Below are positions 34,990 to 43,122 of a DNA stretch of 64,000 nt, one piece after another. Position 1 is the stretch's first letter, and every line of letters starts with the position of its first letter. Below the pieces are notes generated by a model. That model was not told the DNA's origin and made no database searches. It saw only the letters and a list, made by a program, of their open reading frames with translations. The stretch lies in the NCBI GenBank assembly GCA_023423655.1, contig JAFAFE010000006.1, forward strand, positions 124,001 through 188,000, given 5' to 3'. This DNA is from Pseudomonadota bacterium (GTDB lineage: Bacteria; Pseudomonadota; Alphaproteobacteria; Sphingomonadales; Sphingomonadaceae). Both the position numbers and the translations under genes were made by a program.

Positions 34990-36213
34990 ATGAGCGCAAA
35001 ATCCATCCTTCTCATCATCGGCGGCGGGATTGCCGCTTATAAAGCGTGCGAGTTGATCCGCCTTATCCGCAAGAGCGGCATGGCGGTGCGCTGCGTCCTC
35101 ACCAAGGGCGGCGCGCATTTTGTAACGCCGATGACCTTGGCCGCCTTGAGCGAAAATGAAGTTTTCGAAACGCTCTGGGATTTGAAGAATGAAACCGAAA
35201 TGGGGCATATCCAATTGTCCCGCGAGGCCGATCTTGTCGTTGTCTGTCCCGCCACCGCCGACCTTATGGCCAAGATGGCGGGCGGCTTGGCGGATGATCT
35301 TGCGACCACCCTCTTGCTTGCGACCGACAAGCCGGTGATGGCAGTCCCGGCGATGAATGTGCGGATGTGGGGCCATGCCGCGACGCAGCGCAATGTGGCG
35401 CAGCTCAAAGCCGATGGCGTGCATGTGATGCAGCCGGACGAAGGCGAAATGGCGTGCGGCGAATATGGCCCCGGACGCCTGCCCGAACCCGTAGCCATTT
35501 TGCGCGAAATCAAATCGCTGCTCTCGCCCGATGGCCCGCGCTTGCTCGGCTCGCCCGATAGCCTGCCTTTGGGCGGCAAGCAGGTGCTGGTAACAGCGGG
35601 GCCGACGCATGAGCCGATTGATCCGGTGCGCTATATCGCCAACCGCTCGTCGGGCAAGCAAGGCTTTGCGATTGCCGAAGCCGCAGCCAAAGCTGGCGCA
35701 CAGGTGACGTTGGTGACAGGGCCGGTCGCGCTCGCAACGCCTGCCGGGGTGACGCGCGTTGATGTGGAAACCGCGCGCGAAATGCTGGCGGCGGTCGAAC
35801 AAGCCCTTCCCGCCGACATTGCTTTCATGGTCGCCGCCGTGGCCGATTGGCGCGCCGATGCGTCGGATCAGAAAATCAAGAAAGACGGGAGCGGCGCGGT
35901 GCCGCCGCTGCATCTTTCCGAAAATCCCGACATATTGGCAAGCGTTGCCAAAAGCGCCAACCGCCCGACCTTGCTGGTCGGCTTTGCGGCGGAAACGCAA
36001 AATGTGGTGGACCATGCCAAGGCCAAGCTTGCCAAAAAAGGCTGTGACTGGATTGTCGCCAATGATGTGTCGGGCGATGTGATGGGGGGCGCGGCCAACA
36101 GCGTTCATATCGTCACGCAAGCAGGCGTTGAAAGCTGGGAGCGGATGCCCAAGGCGGACGTTGCTGTGCGGTTGATCGCCAAGGCGGCAGACACGCTCGG
36201 CAAGGCAGAATAG
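34990..36213 (+). CDS. coaBC: bifunctional phosphopantothenoylcysteine decarboxylase/synthase
   Basis: A CoA biosynthesis fusion: the N-terminal CoaC half (residues 1 to about 185) carries GGGIAAYKACELIR, GHIQLSREADLVV, the PAMNVRMW substrate motif and ACGEYGPGRL with its catalytic Cys. The C-terminal CoaB half has VTAGPTHEPIDPVRYIANRS and SGKQGFAIAEAA. It converts 4'-phosphopantothenate plus cysteine to 4'-phosphopantetheine. The length (407) is normal. AAGGAGAG precedes the ATG. It lies 26 bases after ubiB and 3 before the DoxX gene. Confidence 0.97.
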   Translation: MSAKSILLIIGGGIAAYKACELIRLIRKSGMAVRCVLTKGGAHFVTPMTLAALSENEVFETLWDLKNETEMGHIQLSREADLVVVCPATADLMAKMAGGLADDLATTLLLATDKPVMAVPAMNVRMWGHAATQRNVAQLKADGVHVMQPDEGEMACGEYGPGRLPEPVAILREIKSLLSPDGPRLLGSPDSLPLGGKQVLVTAGPTHEPIDPVRYIANRSSGKQGFAIAEAAAKAGAQVTLVTGPVALATPAGVTRVDVETAREMLAAVEQALPADIAFMVAAVADWRADASDQKIKKDGSGAVPPLHLSENPDILASVAKSANRPTLLVGFAAETQNVVDHAKAKLAKKGCDWIVANDVSGDVMGGAANSVHIVTQAGVESWERMPKADVAVRLIAKAADTLGKAE

Positions 36214-36216
36214 GCC

Positions 36217-36636
36217 ATGCGGCGCTGGCTGTTCCTGCCTTATTTAAAGCATCATGAAGATTTGGCCTATCTCGCCTTGCGCGTGCTGACCGGCGCGTTT
36301 CTGGTCTATGGCGTGTGGGACAATATCACCAGCATCGCGGCGATGCGCGAATTTACCGGTTTCTTGCGCGCGCATAAATTTCCCTTGCCCGAAGTCTGTG
36401 CCTTCCTCTCGGTGTATACGCAGTTTCTGGCGGGGCTGGGCCTGATTTTCGGGCTGTTCACGCGCTGGTCCGGCCTTGTCCTAGTGGTGACATTTGTGGT
36501 GGCACTCCTCATGGTGCATTGGGACCAGAGTTTCCGCGACTGGTGGCCGGCCGCCGTGCTGGTCGCGCTCGGCGCTTTATTCGCGAGCCGTGGCGGGGCG
36601 CGCTTTTCTATCGACAGAGTATTGGGGGATAAATGA
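36217..36636 (+). CDS. DoxX-like membrane protein in the coaBC-dut operon
   Basis: A 139-residue protein with about four membrane helices: LALRVLTGAFLVYGVWDNI, VYTQFLAGLGLIFGLFTRW, GLVLVVTFVVALLMVHWDQ and WWPAAVLVALGALFA. It is a second DoxX-type protein in the window, distinct from 26288-26701. It lies 3 bases after coaBC, and its stop overlaps the dut ATG (ATGA), so it is translationally coupled to dut. A role with CoA or dUTP metabolism is not obvious; it may simply ride in the operon. Confidence 0.8.
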   Translation: MRRWLFLPYLKHHEDLAYLALRVLTGAFLVYGVWDNITSIAAMREFTGFLRAHKFPLPEVCAFLSVYTQFLAGLGLIFGLFTRWSGLVLVVTFVVALLMVHWDQSFRDWWPAAVLVALGALFASRGGARFSIDRVLGDK

Positions 36637-37073
36637 CCATCCGCATAGCAATCAAACGGCTTGAAGGCGGTGAAGGCCTGCCGCTTCCCGCTTATGCGAC
36701 CGAGGGCGCTGCGGGCATGGATGTGGTTGCGGCGGAAAGTCTGGTGCTGGCCCCCGGCGCGCGCCACGCGGTTGCGACCGGCTTCGCTTTCGCCATTCCG
36801 GACGGCTATGAAGTGCAGGTGCGCCCGCGTTCGGGTCTTGCGCTCAAATATGGCGTGACCTGCCTCAATACGCCCGGCACCATCGACAGCGATTATCGCG
36901 GGGAAGTGAAAGTCATCCTCGCCAATCTGGGAGCCGAACCCTTCCCGATTGCGCGCGGCGACCGCATCGCGCAACTGGTAGCCGCCCCGGTGCAACGCGC
37001 TGTTTTCGATGAAGTGTATGATTTGAATAATACAGTTCGTGGCAGCGGCGGCTTCGGCTCGACCGGTGTTTGA
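36633..37073 (+). CDS. dut: dUTP diphosphatase
   Basis: A homotrimeric dUTPase, converting dUTP to dUMP and keeping uracil out of DNA. The 146-residue protein shows motif 1 EGAAGMDVVAAE, motif 2 PRSGLALKYG, motif 3 GTIDSDYRGEVKV, motif 4 RGDRIAQLV and the C-terminal motif 5 RGSGGFGSTG. All five are intact. It overlaps the upstream DoxX gene by four bases. Confidence 0.98.
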   Translation: MTIRIAIKRLEGGEGLPLPAYATEGAAGMDVVAAESLVLAPGARHAVATGFAFAIPDGYEVQVRPRSGLALKYGVTCLNTPGTIDSDYRGEVKVILANLGAEPFPIARGDRIAQLVAAPVQRAVFDEVYDLNNTVRGSGGFGSTGV

Positions 37074-37166
37074 AAGCGGCCTTTTTGAAGGACACCCTAA
37101 CCCGGCGCTCCACCGCATAAAAATCCTTTACTTTTATAGCATTACACCCCTTTCCGGACCCGCAAG

Positions 37167-37919
37167 ATGAGCCTTAGCGACGAGCAGCTAGACCGCTATG
37201 CGCGCCATATCGTCCTCCCCGAAATCGGCGGGGCCGGACAGGTCGCGCTCACCCGTGCCCATGTCGCGATTATCGGTGCAGGCGGCATCGGCTCCCCTGC
37301 CCTCCTCTATCTCGCGGCGGCGGGGATTGGACGGCTCACCATCATCGACGATGACGTAGTGGCGCTCGCCAACCTCCAGCGCCAAATCGCTTTCGGCACG
37401 GATGACATCGGCGCGCCCAAGGTCGACGCCGCCCACAAAGCCATCCAGCGGATCAACCCCGATGTCGCGGTGTTTCCGGTCGAAACCCGCATCAGCGCAG
37501 ACAATGCCGACGCCTTGCTGGCAGGCGCCGATGTGATCCTCGACGGCAGCGATAATTTCGCGACAAGGCTTGCGGTATCCGACACTTCGGTGCGTCTCAA
37601 AATCCCGCTGGTGTCCGCCGCCATCGGCAAATTTCAGGGTCAACTCGGCACCTTCTATGGCTGGCAGGCGGATAAGCCCTGCTACCGCTGTTTCGTCGGC
37701 GATGCGTTCGATACCGACGATTGCGATACCTGCGCCGATGTGGGCGTTTTGGGGCCGATGGTCGGCCTTATGGGCTGCTTCGCCGCAATGGAGGCCATCC
37801 GCGTGATAACCGGTTTCGGCGCGGACCAGAGCGGCAAGCTGCACCTGATAGACGGCCTAACCCCCGCCATGCGCGCGATCCGCGTTATCAAGGATCCGGC
37901 CTGTAAGGGGTGTGGTTAG
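37167..37919 (+). CDS. moeB: ThiF/MoeB-type E1-like adenylyltransferase
   Basis: Activates the C-terminus of a ubiquitin-like sulfur carrier (MoaD or ThiS). The 250-residue protein has the nucleotide motif GAGGIGSPALLYLAAAGIGR, the acidic IIDDDVV, the Arg of NLQRQIAF, DGSDNFATR, and zinc-binding pairs CYRC (about residue 172) and CKGC at the C-terminus. No rhodanese domain is fused. Whether it serves molybdopterin or thiamin cannot be told here; no partner genes are adjacent. It lies after dut with a 93-base gap. Confidence 0.9.
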   Translation: MSLSDEQLDRYARHIVLPEIGGAGQVALTRAHVAIIGAGGIGSPALLYLAAAGIGRLTIIDDDVVALANLQRQIAFGTDDIGAPKVDAAHKAIQRINPDVAVFPVETRISADNADALLAGADVILDGSDNFATRLAVSDTSVRLKIPLVSAAIGKFQGQLGTFYGWQADKPCYRCFVGDAFDTDDCDTCADVGVLGPMVGLMGCFAAMEAIRVITGFGADQSGKLHLIDGLTPAMRAIRVIKDPACKGCG

Positions 37920-37940
37920 GATTTTCGGCCTTTATATTAT

Positions 37941-38076
37941 CCGTTAGCCCTGAGCCTATATTTTACCCGCTAGCCTTGGATTTTTCCCGCTAGCCCTGAG
38001 CTTGTCGAAGGGCGGGTGTCAGGATAGGACAATGTAAAACCGAGAACCGTGCTTCGACAAGCTCAGCACTAACGGG
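37941..38076. repeat. CTTCGACAGGCTCAG inverted repeat (copy 3, with extra half-units)
   Basis: Three left-arm copies in a row (CCGTTAGCCCTGAGCC, CCCGCTAGCCTTGGA, CCCGCTAGCCCTGAGCTTGT then CGAAGGG) precede one right arm (GTGCTTCGACAAGCTCAGCA then CTAACGGG). The left arms differ by a few bases and two are truncated. It lies between moeB and the sirtuin gene, which converge. Confidence 0.8.
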
Positions 38077-38091
38077 GGAGGGAAAGCGGGC

Positions 38092-38799
38092 TTAAATCTC
38101 TCCCAAAATCTCATTCACCCAGGCCGGAACCAATTCCCCCGCGGCCCCATGCCGCGCATCATGGAACCATAAGCTGCCCTCGGACGGTTCCATATTAATC
38201 TCCAGCGTTTGCGCGCCCATTTCGCGCGCTTGCCGCACAAAGCCTGCCGCCGGATAGACCGCCCCCGATGTGCCGATGCTGACAAACAGGTCGCACGCCG
38301 CCAGCGCCGCGTAAATCTCGTCCATGCGATAAGGCATTTCGCCGAACCACACGATGTCGGGGCGCAAAGTCCCTGCCATTGTGCAAGCGCGGCAGGACGG
38401 GCCGTCACCCAAATCCTCCTCCCACTTCATCCGCGCATCACAGGCGCGGCACCATGCGCTTTTCAATTCGCCATGCATATGGATGAGGTTCGTAGACCCT
38501 GCCCGCTCATGGAGATCATCGACATTCTGCGTGACCAGCAACACCTGCCCCGGCCACTCCCGCTCCAGCCGCGCGAGCGCCTTATGCGCTGCATTAGGTG
38601 CAACCTCCCGCAAAGCTGCCCGACGCGCATCGTAAAAGCGATGCACCAGCGCGGGATCGCGGGCAAAGCCTTCGGGCGTTGCGACATCTTCGATGCGGTG
38701 ATCTTCCCATAATCCGCCATTGTCGCGGAAAGTGCGCACGCCGCTTTCGGCGGAAACACCCGCGCCTGTCAGAATGACGATATTGCCGATGTCCGCCAT
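38092..38799 (-). CDS. cobB: NAD-dependent protein deacylase, class III-type sirtuin
   Basis: A 235-residue Sir2 enzyme that removes acyl groups from lysines using NAD. It has GAGVSAESGVRTFRDNGGLW, TQNVDDLHERAGS with HGE after it (the catalytic His), four zinc cysteines (CRAC and CRAC), and RPDIVWFGEMP. FYDARRAAL supplies the Tyr and Arg (YxxR) that in E. coli CobB and SIRT5 favour succinyl/malonyl lysines, so desuccinylase activity is predicted. It is transcribed alone toward moeB. Confidence 0.93.
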   Translation of the reverse strand: MADIGNIVILTGAGVSAESGVRTFRDNGGLWEDHRIEDVATPEGFARDPALVHRFYDARRAALREVAPNAAHKALARLEREWPGQVLLVTQNVDDLHERAGSTNLIHMHGELKSAWCRACDARMKWEEDLGDGPSCRACTMAGTLRPDIVWFGEMPYRMDEIYAALAACDLFVSIGTSGAVYPAAGFVRQAREMGAQTLEINMEPSEGSLWFHDARHGAAGELVPAWVNEILGEI

Positions 38800-38899
38800 G
38801 CTTTTCGCTCCGCTATTTTTTCAGAGATTAAAACAAGTTAGTGCAATATTTTACCGCATCGGATAAGTCTTGCGCCTGACAGGGGGAGATACAGGGCGC

Positions 38900-40207
38900 G
38901 TGCCGAACGATAATGATGATATGCCGCCAGTGCGCAGGCTTGGCAATGCGCGCCGCAAGATAACCATTTTAACCTTCATCCCCTTCGCCATTGTCGCTTT
39001 ATGCTGTGTGGCCTTGGCGTGGTTGTTGATTTCCTCCCTGCAAGCCGAACATCGCGAGCGCGCGCAAGCGACACAAACGCTGTCGCTGCTCTGGATGCTG
39101 CGCGACATCAACCGCCCGTTGATGACGATGGAATCGGCGCAGCGGGGCTATCTGCTGACACAGGATGCTGCTTATCTTGCGCCTTATGAAAAAAGCCGGG
39201 TGCAACTGGAAGCGGCGATGCGGCCTTTTGCCGCTTCTATCGACAGCAATAAAAAGGCGGTGCAAGCCGAGCGCGGCAAGGAAATCGAACAGATATTGCT
39301 CCAGAAAATCGCCGAAATGGATGAAACCATCAGGCTTGAACGCAATGGCAACCGCGCAGGTGCACTGGCGATTGTGCGGCAGAATTCGGGCGTCGAACTG
39401 ACAGACCGTTATCGCGACTTGCGCGACCGGATGGAGGTTGATGAACGCACGGCGCACGTCCATGCGTTCCGCGAAGCCGAGCGTATCGAAGCGCGGCTTT
39501 TACCGATGCTGGTCGCGCTGGTGTTGATGACCTTCGGCGCGCTGGCTTTCGGTTTCTGGCAAATCCTGCGCACCGCCCGCGCTGAATCCGATGCGCGCGA
39601 AGTGCAGCTCATGGCCGCCGCGCATGAACGCTCCGATCTTCTCGCGCGCGAGCTTAACCACCGCGTCAAAAATCTGTTCGCGATTGTCCAGTCCATCGTG
39701 CGGATGACTGCGCGGCGCGAAACTGATGCGGATATGCTCGCGAACAAAATTGGCGAGCGGATCAACGCGCTTGCGATCGCGCATCAGGTGTCGCAAGGCG
39801 CGCTCGAACGGCCGGTGGCGGATCTGCGTTCGCTGATCGAAGCAACCCTTGCCCCCTATGCGCAGACTGCCTCGCGCCTGACGCTTGAAGGGCCGGAGGT
39901 GGAACTGTCCGGTCCGGCATCGCAGCCGGTCGGGCTTATCCTCCATGAACTGGCGACCAATGCGGTCAAATATGGTGCGTGGAGCAATGACCAGGGCACG
40001 CTCGCGGTGCGCTGGCAGGTCGAGGAAGGCGACCCGCGCCGCCTCAGCTTGCGTTGGGAGGAAAAGGATATTGCCCCGCGTGAAGCAGGCCCCGAAGGGT
40101 TCGGCACACAAATGATGGCCGCGTCCGCGCGGCAGGTCGGCGGCAAGATCGAACGCGAATTCGGCAGCGACAGCATGACCGCAAGGCTTGCCTTCCCGCT
40201 GCGTTAA
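38900..40207 (+). CDS. CHASE3-type sensor histidine kinase, HWE/HisKA_2 family
   Basis: A 435-residue sensor with two membrane segments: IPFAIVALCCVALAWLLISS and LLPMLVALVLMTFGALAFGF. Between them is a helical CHASE3-like periplasmic domain (MLRDINRPLMTMESAQRGYL). The kinase core has the HWE-type phospho-acceptor RELNHRVKNLFAIVQSI (His at about residue 254) and an N-box LILHELATNAVKYGA with a GFGTQMM G-box. No response regulator is adjacent, so its partner is elsewhere. The start is uncertain: TTG 38870, GTG 38900 and ATG 38921 are all possible. HWE kinases act in alphaproteobacterial stress or light signalling. Confidence 0.85.
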   Translation: MPNDNDDMPPVRRLGNARRKITILTFIPFAIVALCCVALAWLLISSLQAEHRERAQATQTLSLLWMLRDINRPLMTMESAQRGYLLTQDAAYLAPYEKSRVQLEAAMRPFAASIDSNKKAVQAERGKEIEQILLQKIAEMDETIRLERNGNRAGALAIVRQNSGVELTDRYRDLRDRMEVDERTAHVHAFREAERIEARLLPMLVALVLMTFGALAFGFWQILRTARAESDAREVQLMAAAHERSDLLARELNHRVKNLFAIVQSIVRMTARRETDADMLANKIGERINALAIAHQVSQGALERPVADLRSLIEATLAPYAQTASRLTLEGPEVELSGPASQPVGLILHELATNAVKYGAWSNDQGTLAVRWQVEEGDPRRLSLRWEEKDIAPREAGPEGFGTQMMAASARQVGGKIEREFGSDSMTARLAFPLR

Positions 40208-40250
40208 AGCCCGCTCACCCAGTCGTTCACCCCGCCGCTCACCCAGCCGT

Positions 40251-40892
40251 TCACCCTGCTTGCCGGAATGTGAGATTATAGCGCAGCGCGCACGTCAAAG
40301 GATGCTGCGCGTCCTTCAAATCCGCAATGCCGTGAAAGTGGAGCCGCGACGCGCCGCCCCACACCACCACATCGCCATGCGCAAGGCCCACCCGCTTTGT
40401 GCGGTCCGAGCGCGCAGGCCCGCCCCATAAAAAGACCGCAGGCACGCCCAGCGATACTGACACAATCGGCCAGTCATAATGGCCCTCGTCACGGTCCTGA
40501 TGCAGCGTTAAGCGGCTCCCCGGCGCATAGCGGTTGATAAGGCAAGCATCGGGGCGGAAGCCCGCATAGCCAGCCGCTTCGGCAGCCTCCAGCGCGAGGC
40601 TTTGGAATAGCGGCGGCATCGCGGGCCACGCCTTGCCGCTCAACGGATCGCGCGGCTCATAACGATAGCCGCGCCGGTCACTCACCCAGCCAAGCGGACC
40701 GCAATTGGTCATGGCAACGCTCATCCGCTTGCCGCCGGGGGTTTCGAGGTGACGGAACGGCGCGTCGGCAGCAATATGCGCTATCGCATCAAGCAAAGCG
40801 CCGCCTTGCGCTTCGGCAAAGCCGCCGAGCAACACCGCGCCGTCGTCCAGCACCATATGGCGGCGCGCATCGGGAAACAGGTCAGCGGTCAT
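40251..40892 (-). CDS. alkB: AlkB-type 2OG-Fe(II) dioxygenase (DNA repair)
   Basis: A 213-residue AlkB-family dioxygenase, oxidatively removing alkyl groups from N1-methyladenine and N3-methylcytosine. It has LHQDRDE (the HxD iron ligands at about residue 133), a second His in RLHFHGI and the Arg of CALRYNLTFR, the fold's 2-oxoglutarate contact. FDxxxxG-like residues LINRYAPGSRL precede HxD as in E. coli AlkB. It is the last gene of a tag / oxygenase / alkB operon; 8 bases separate it from the preceding oxygenase. Confidence 0.93.
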   Translation of the reverse strand: MTADLFPDARRHMVLDDGAVLLGGFAEAQGGALLDAIAHIAADAPFRHLETPGGKRMSVAMTNCGPLGWVSDRRGYRYEPRDPLSGKAWPAMPPLFQSLALEAAEAAGYAGFRPDACLINRYAPGSRLTLHQDRDEGHYDWPIVSVSLGVPAVFLWGGPARSDRTKRVGLAHGDVVVWGGASRLHFHGIADLKDAQHPLTCALRYNLTFRQAG

Positions 40893-40900
40893 CGCCCGCC

Positions 40901-41602
40901 CTATAACGCATCATGGAAGATAATGCCCAGCACATAGCGTCGCCCCGATCGCAAGCGGCTCACCCCGTGGCGCATCTTCACGCGATAATCGCCGCGCGTG
41001 CCTTTGACCGGGCGGTCATTGACCGCGAACAGCACAGCATCGCCCTTGGCAAGCGGCACCACTTCGGCGCGCGATTGCATCCGCGGGCGCTGTTCGGTGA
41101 GGACAAATTCCCCGCCGTCAAAATCCGTGCCCGGCTCATCGAGCAGCACCGCAAGCTGGAGCGGGAAAACATGGTCGCCATATAAATCCTGATGCAGGCA
41201 ATTATAATCGTCCGCACCATAACGCAGCAGCAAAGGCGTAGGCCGCAATTGCCCCGCCGCATGACAGCGCGCGACAAATTCTGCATGGACTTCGGGGAAG
41301 CGCGCGGCCAAGCCCATCCGCGCGTGCCAGCGATTGGCGAGCGGCGCGAGATGCGGATAAAGGCCGCTCCGCAAGCCTGCTACCAAAGGCGGCAAGGGAT
41401 AGCGGAAATAGCGATATTCCCCGCGCCCGAAACCATGCCGCGCCATATGCACATGGCTGCGGAAATGCGCCTCGTCATCATAAAGTGCAGCCAGCCCGTC
41501 CGCCTCGGCATGGCCCAGCAAAGCGGGAAGCCGCGCATAGCCCTGCGCATCCAGACCGGACGCCACCGCGTCAAAATCAATCCTGTCAAACCGCTTATCC
41601 AT
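40901..41602 (-). CDS. 2OG-Fe(II) oxygenase, prolyl-hydroxylase-like, operonic with alkB
   Basis: A 233-residue oxygenase of a different subfamily from AlkB: CLHQDLYGD supplies the HxD motif, DFDGGEFVLTEQRPRM is typical of P4H-type proteins, and RHGVSRLRSGRRYVLGIIFH gives the distal His and Arg. Its natural substrate is unknown. The operon with alkB and tag suggests alkylation damage repair or tolerance, as a nucleic-acid demethylase or a modifier of repair proteins. This is inferred from context. Confidence 0.85.
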   Translation of the reverse strand: MDKRFDRIDFDAVASGLDAQGYARLPALLGHAEADGLAALYDDEAHFRSHVHMARHGFGRGEYRYFRYPLPPLVAGLRSGLYPHLAPLANRWHARMGLAARFPEVHAEFVARCHAAGQLRPTPLLLRYGADDYNCLHQDLYGDHVFPLQLAVLLDEPGTDFDGGEFVLTEQRPRMQSRAEVVPLAKGDAVLFAVNDRPVKGTRGDYRVKMRHGVSRLRSGRRYVLGIIFHDAL

Positions 41603-41653
41603 GCCCCCTGCCCTAGCCTGCCGCCAAAGCCCCGCGCATCCCGTTTCTTGCGA

Positions 41654-42289
41654 TCAAAGCGTGAGGCCCGCCCGCGCGGCCTGCACCGCTTCATAAACAT
41701 GGCAATCGCTTTGATGGTCATTGACCAGCCCCATCGCCTGCATGAACGCATACATGGTCGTCGGCCCGACAAATTTCCATCCGCGCTTCTTCAAATCTTT
41801 GGAGAGCGCAACAGATTCCGGACTGGTCACAAGCGTGCGGACATAGGCTTCATCGCGCAGGTGAGGCCGCGCCGACACATCATTTTCAAAACGCCAGAAA
41901 TAGGCTTTGAGGCTACCGAACTCCGCCTCCATTTCAATCGCGCGCGCGGCATTATTGATGGTCGCTTCAATCTTGCCGCGATGGCGGATAATGCCCGCGT
42001 CCTCCAGCAAACGCGCAACATCATCTTCGCCAAAGCGCGCGACTTTATGGAAATCGAACCCCGCAAAGGCCGCCCTGAAATTCTCCCGCTTGCGCAAGAT
42101 TGTGATCCAGCTCAACCCTGACTGGAAGCCTTCCAGACAGATTTTTTCAAACAAGCGCACATCGTCGGTAACCGGATAACCCCATTCCCTGTCATGATAA
42201 TTGCGGTAAATTTCGCTGCCGTCGCACCAGAAGCATCTGGTTGGCGTGGGGGTTGGGGTGGGTGTGGCGGCTTGATCATTTTCGCTCAT
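41654..42289 (-). CDS. tag: 3-methyladenine DNA glycosylase I
   Basis: Excises 3-methyladenine from DNA. The frame opens far upstream, but only the part from MSENDQAATPTPTP is family-like. It has zinc-binding C (RCFWCDG), H (YRNYHDREWGYPVTDD) and H/C (NDHQSDCH), and the catalytic Glu in EGFQSGLSWITILRKRENF. The predicted product is 211 residues, with a short Pro/Thr-rich N-terminal extension (TPTPTPT). It is the first gene of the tag / oxygenase / alkB operon, and dapB starts divergently 76 bases away. Confidence 0.93.
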   Translation of the reverse strand: MSENDQAATPTPTPTPTRCFWCDGSEIYRNYHDREWGYPVTDDVRLFEKICLEGFQSGLSWITILRKRENFRAAFAGFDFHKVARFGEDDVARLLEDAGIIRHRGKIEATINNAARAIEMEAEFGSLKAYFWRFENDVSARPHLRDEAYVRTLVTSPESVALSKDLKKRGWKFVGPTTMYAFMQAMGLVNDHQSDCHVYEAVQAARAGLTL

Positions 42290-42297
42290 CCCCCCTG

Positions 42298-42336
42298 TTG
42301 CGCTCTTGGGCGTGCAAGTGCAAGACAAGAGCGCAA
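42298..42336. promoter_or_regulatory. 11-bp inverted repeat between tag and dapB
   Basis: TTGCGCTCTTG (42298-42308) and CAAGAGCGCAA (42326-42336) are perfect 11-base arms with a 17-base centre, lying between the divergent starts. It could be an operator for tag or dapB, or a leader hairpin. The sequence is not an Ada box that I recognise. Directly seen; the role is inferred. Confidence 0.4.
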
Positions 42337-42365
42337 CCAGCACTATAAAAGGGACGGCATAAGGC

Positions 42366-43103
42366 ATGACGGCAATCGGCATTTTCGGAAGCAAGGGACG
42401 CATGGGGCAAGCCATTGCCGCAGCGATTGCCGACAGCGCGCAAGCTTTAAGCTTTGCAGGCGGCGTCGATGCGGGCGAAAGCGGCGAGGCGCTGGCGGCC
42501 AGCGCCGATGTGCTGATCGACTTTTCCGCGCCCGCCGCATTGGAAGAGCATCTGGACCTCGCCATCGCAACCAATACGCCTATCGTCATCGGCACCACCG
42601 GCCTTGAAGAACGTCACCATTGGCTGATTGACGAGGCCGCCACCAGCATCGCCGTGCTGCAAACCGGCAATACGTCGCTGGGCGTGACCTTGCTCGCCGC
42701 GCTTGTGCGTGAAGCGGCGGCGCGGCTGGGGCCGGACTGGGACATTGAAATTGTCGAAACCCATCACCGTATGAAGGTCGATGCGCCGTCCGGCACCGCC
42801 TTGCTGCTCGGAGAAGCCGCCGCCAAGGGGCGTGGTCTGGCGCTTGCCGACGCCAAGGTCAGCGGACGCGACGGCATTACCGGCGCGCGCGATAGCGGCA
42901 CCATCGGCTTTGCAGCGCTGCGCGGCGGCACGGTCGCGGGCGACCATAGCGTGCTATTTCTGGGCGAGGCCGAACGGCTCACTTTGTCCCACCTCGCCGA
43001 AAACCGCAGCATCTTCGCGCGCGGGGCCTTGAAAGCGGCATTGTGGCTCAAGGGCCAGAAAGCGGGGCGCTATTCGATGAATGATGTGCTGAATCTGGTG
43101 TGA
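42366..43103 (+). CDS. dapB: 4-hydroxy-tetrahydrodipicolinate reductase
   Basis: A lysine/diaminopimelate pathway enzyme. The 245-residue protein has the nucleotide motif IGIFGSKGRMGQAI, IGTTGLEERHH, the active-site block IEIVETHHRMKVDAPSGTA (catalytic His and Lys), and GRYSMNDVLNL at the C-terminus. It lies 19 bases before nth and is probably co-transcribed with it. Confidence 0.97.
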   Translation: MTAIGIFGSKGRMGQAIAAAIADSAQALSFAGGVDAGESGEALAASADVLIDFSAPAALEEHLDLAIATNTPIVIGTTGLEERHHWLIDEAATSIAVLQTGNTSLGVTLLAALVREAAARLGPDWDIEIVETHHRMKVDAPSGTALLLGEAAAKGRGLALADAKVSGRDGITGARDSGTIGFAALRGGTVAGDHSVLFLGEAERLTLSHLAENRSIFARGALKAALWLKGQKAGRYSMNDVLNLV

Positions 43104-43122
43104 GGCACGTGCAAGCTTTCCC

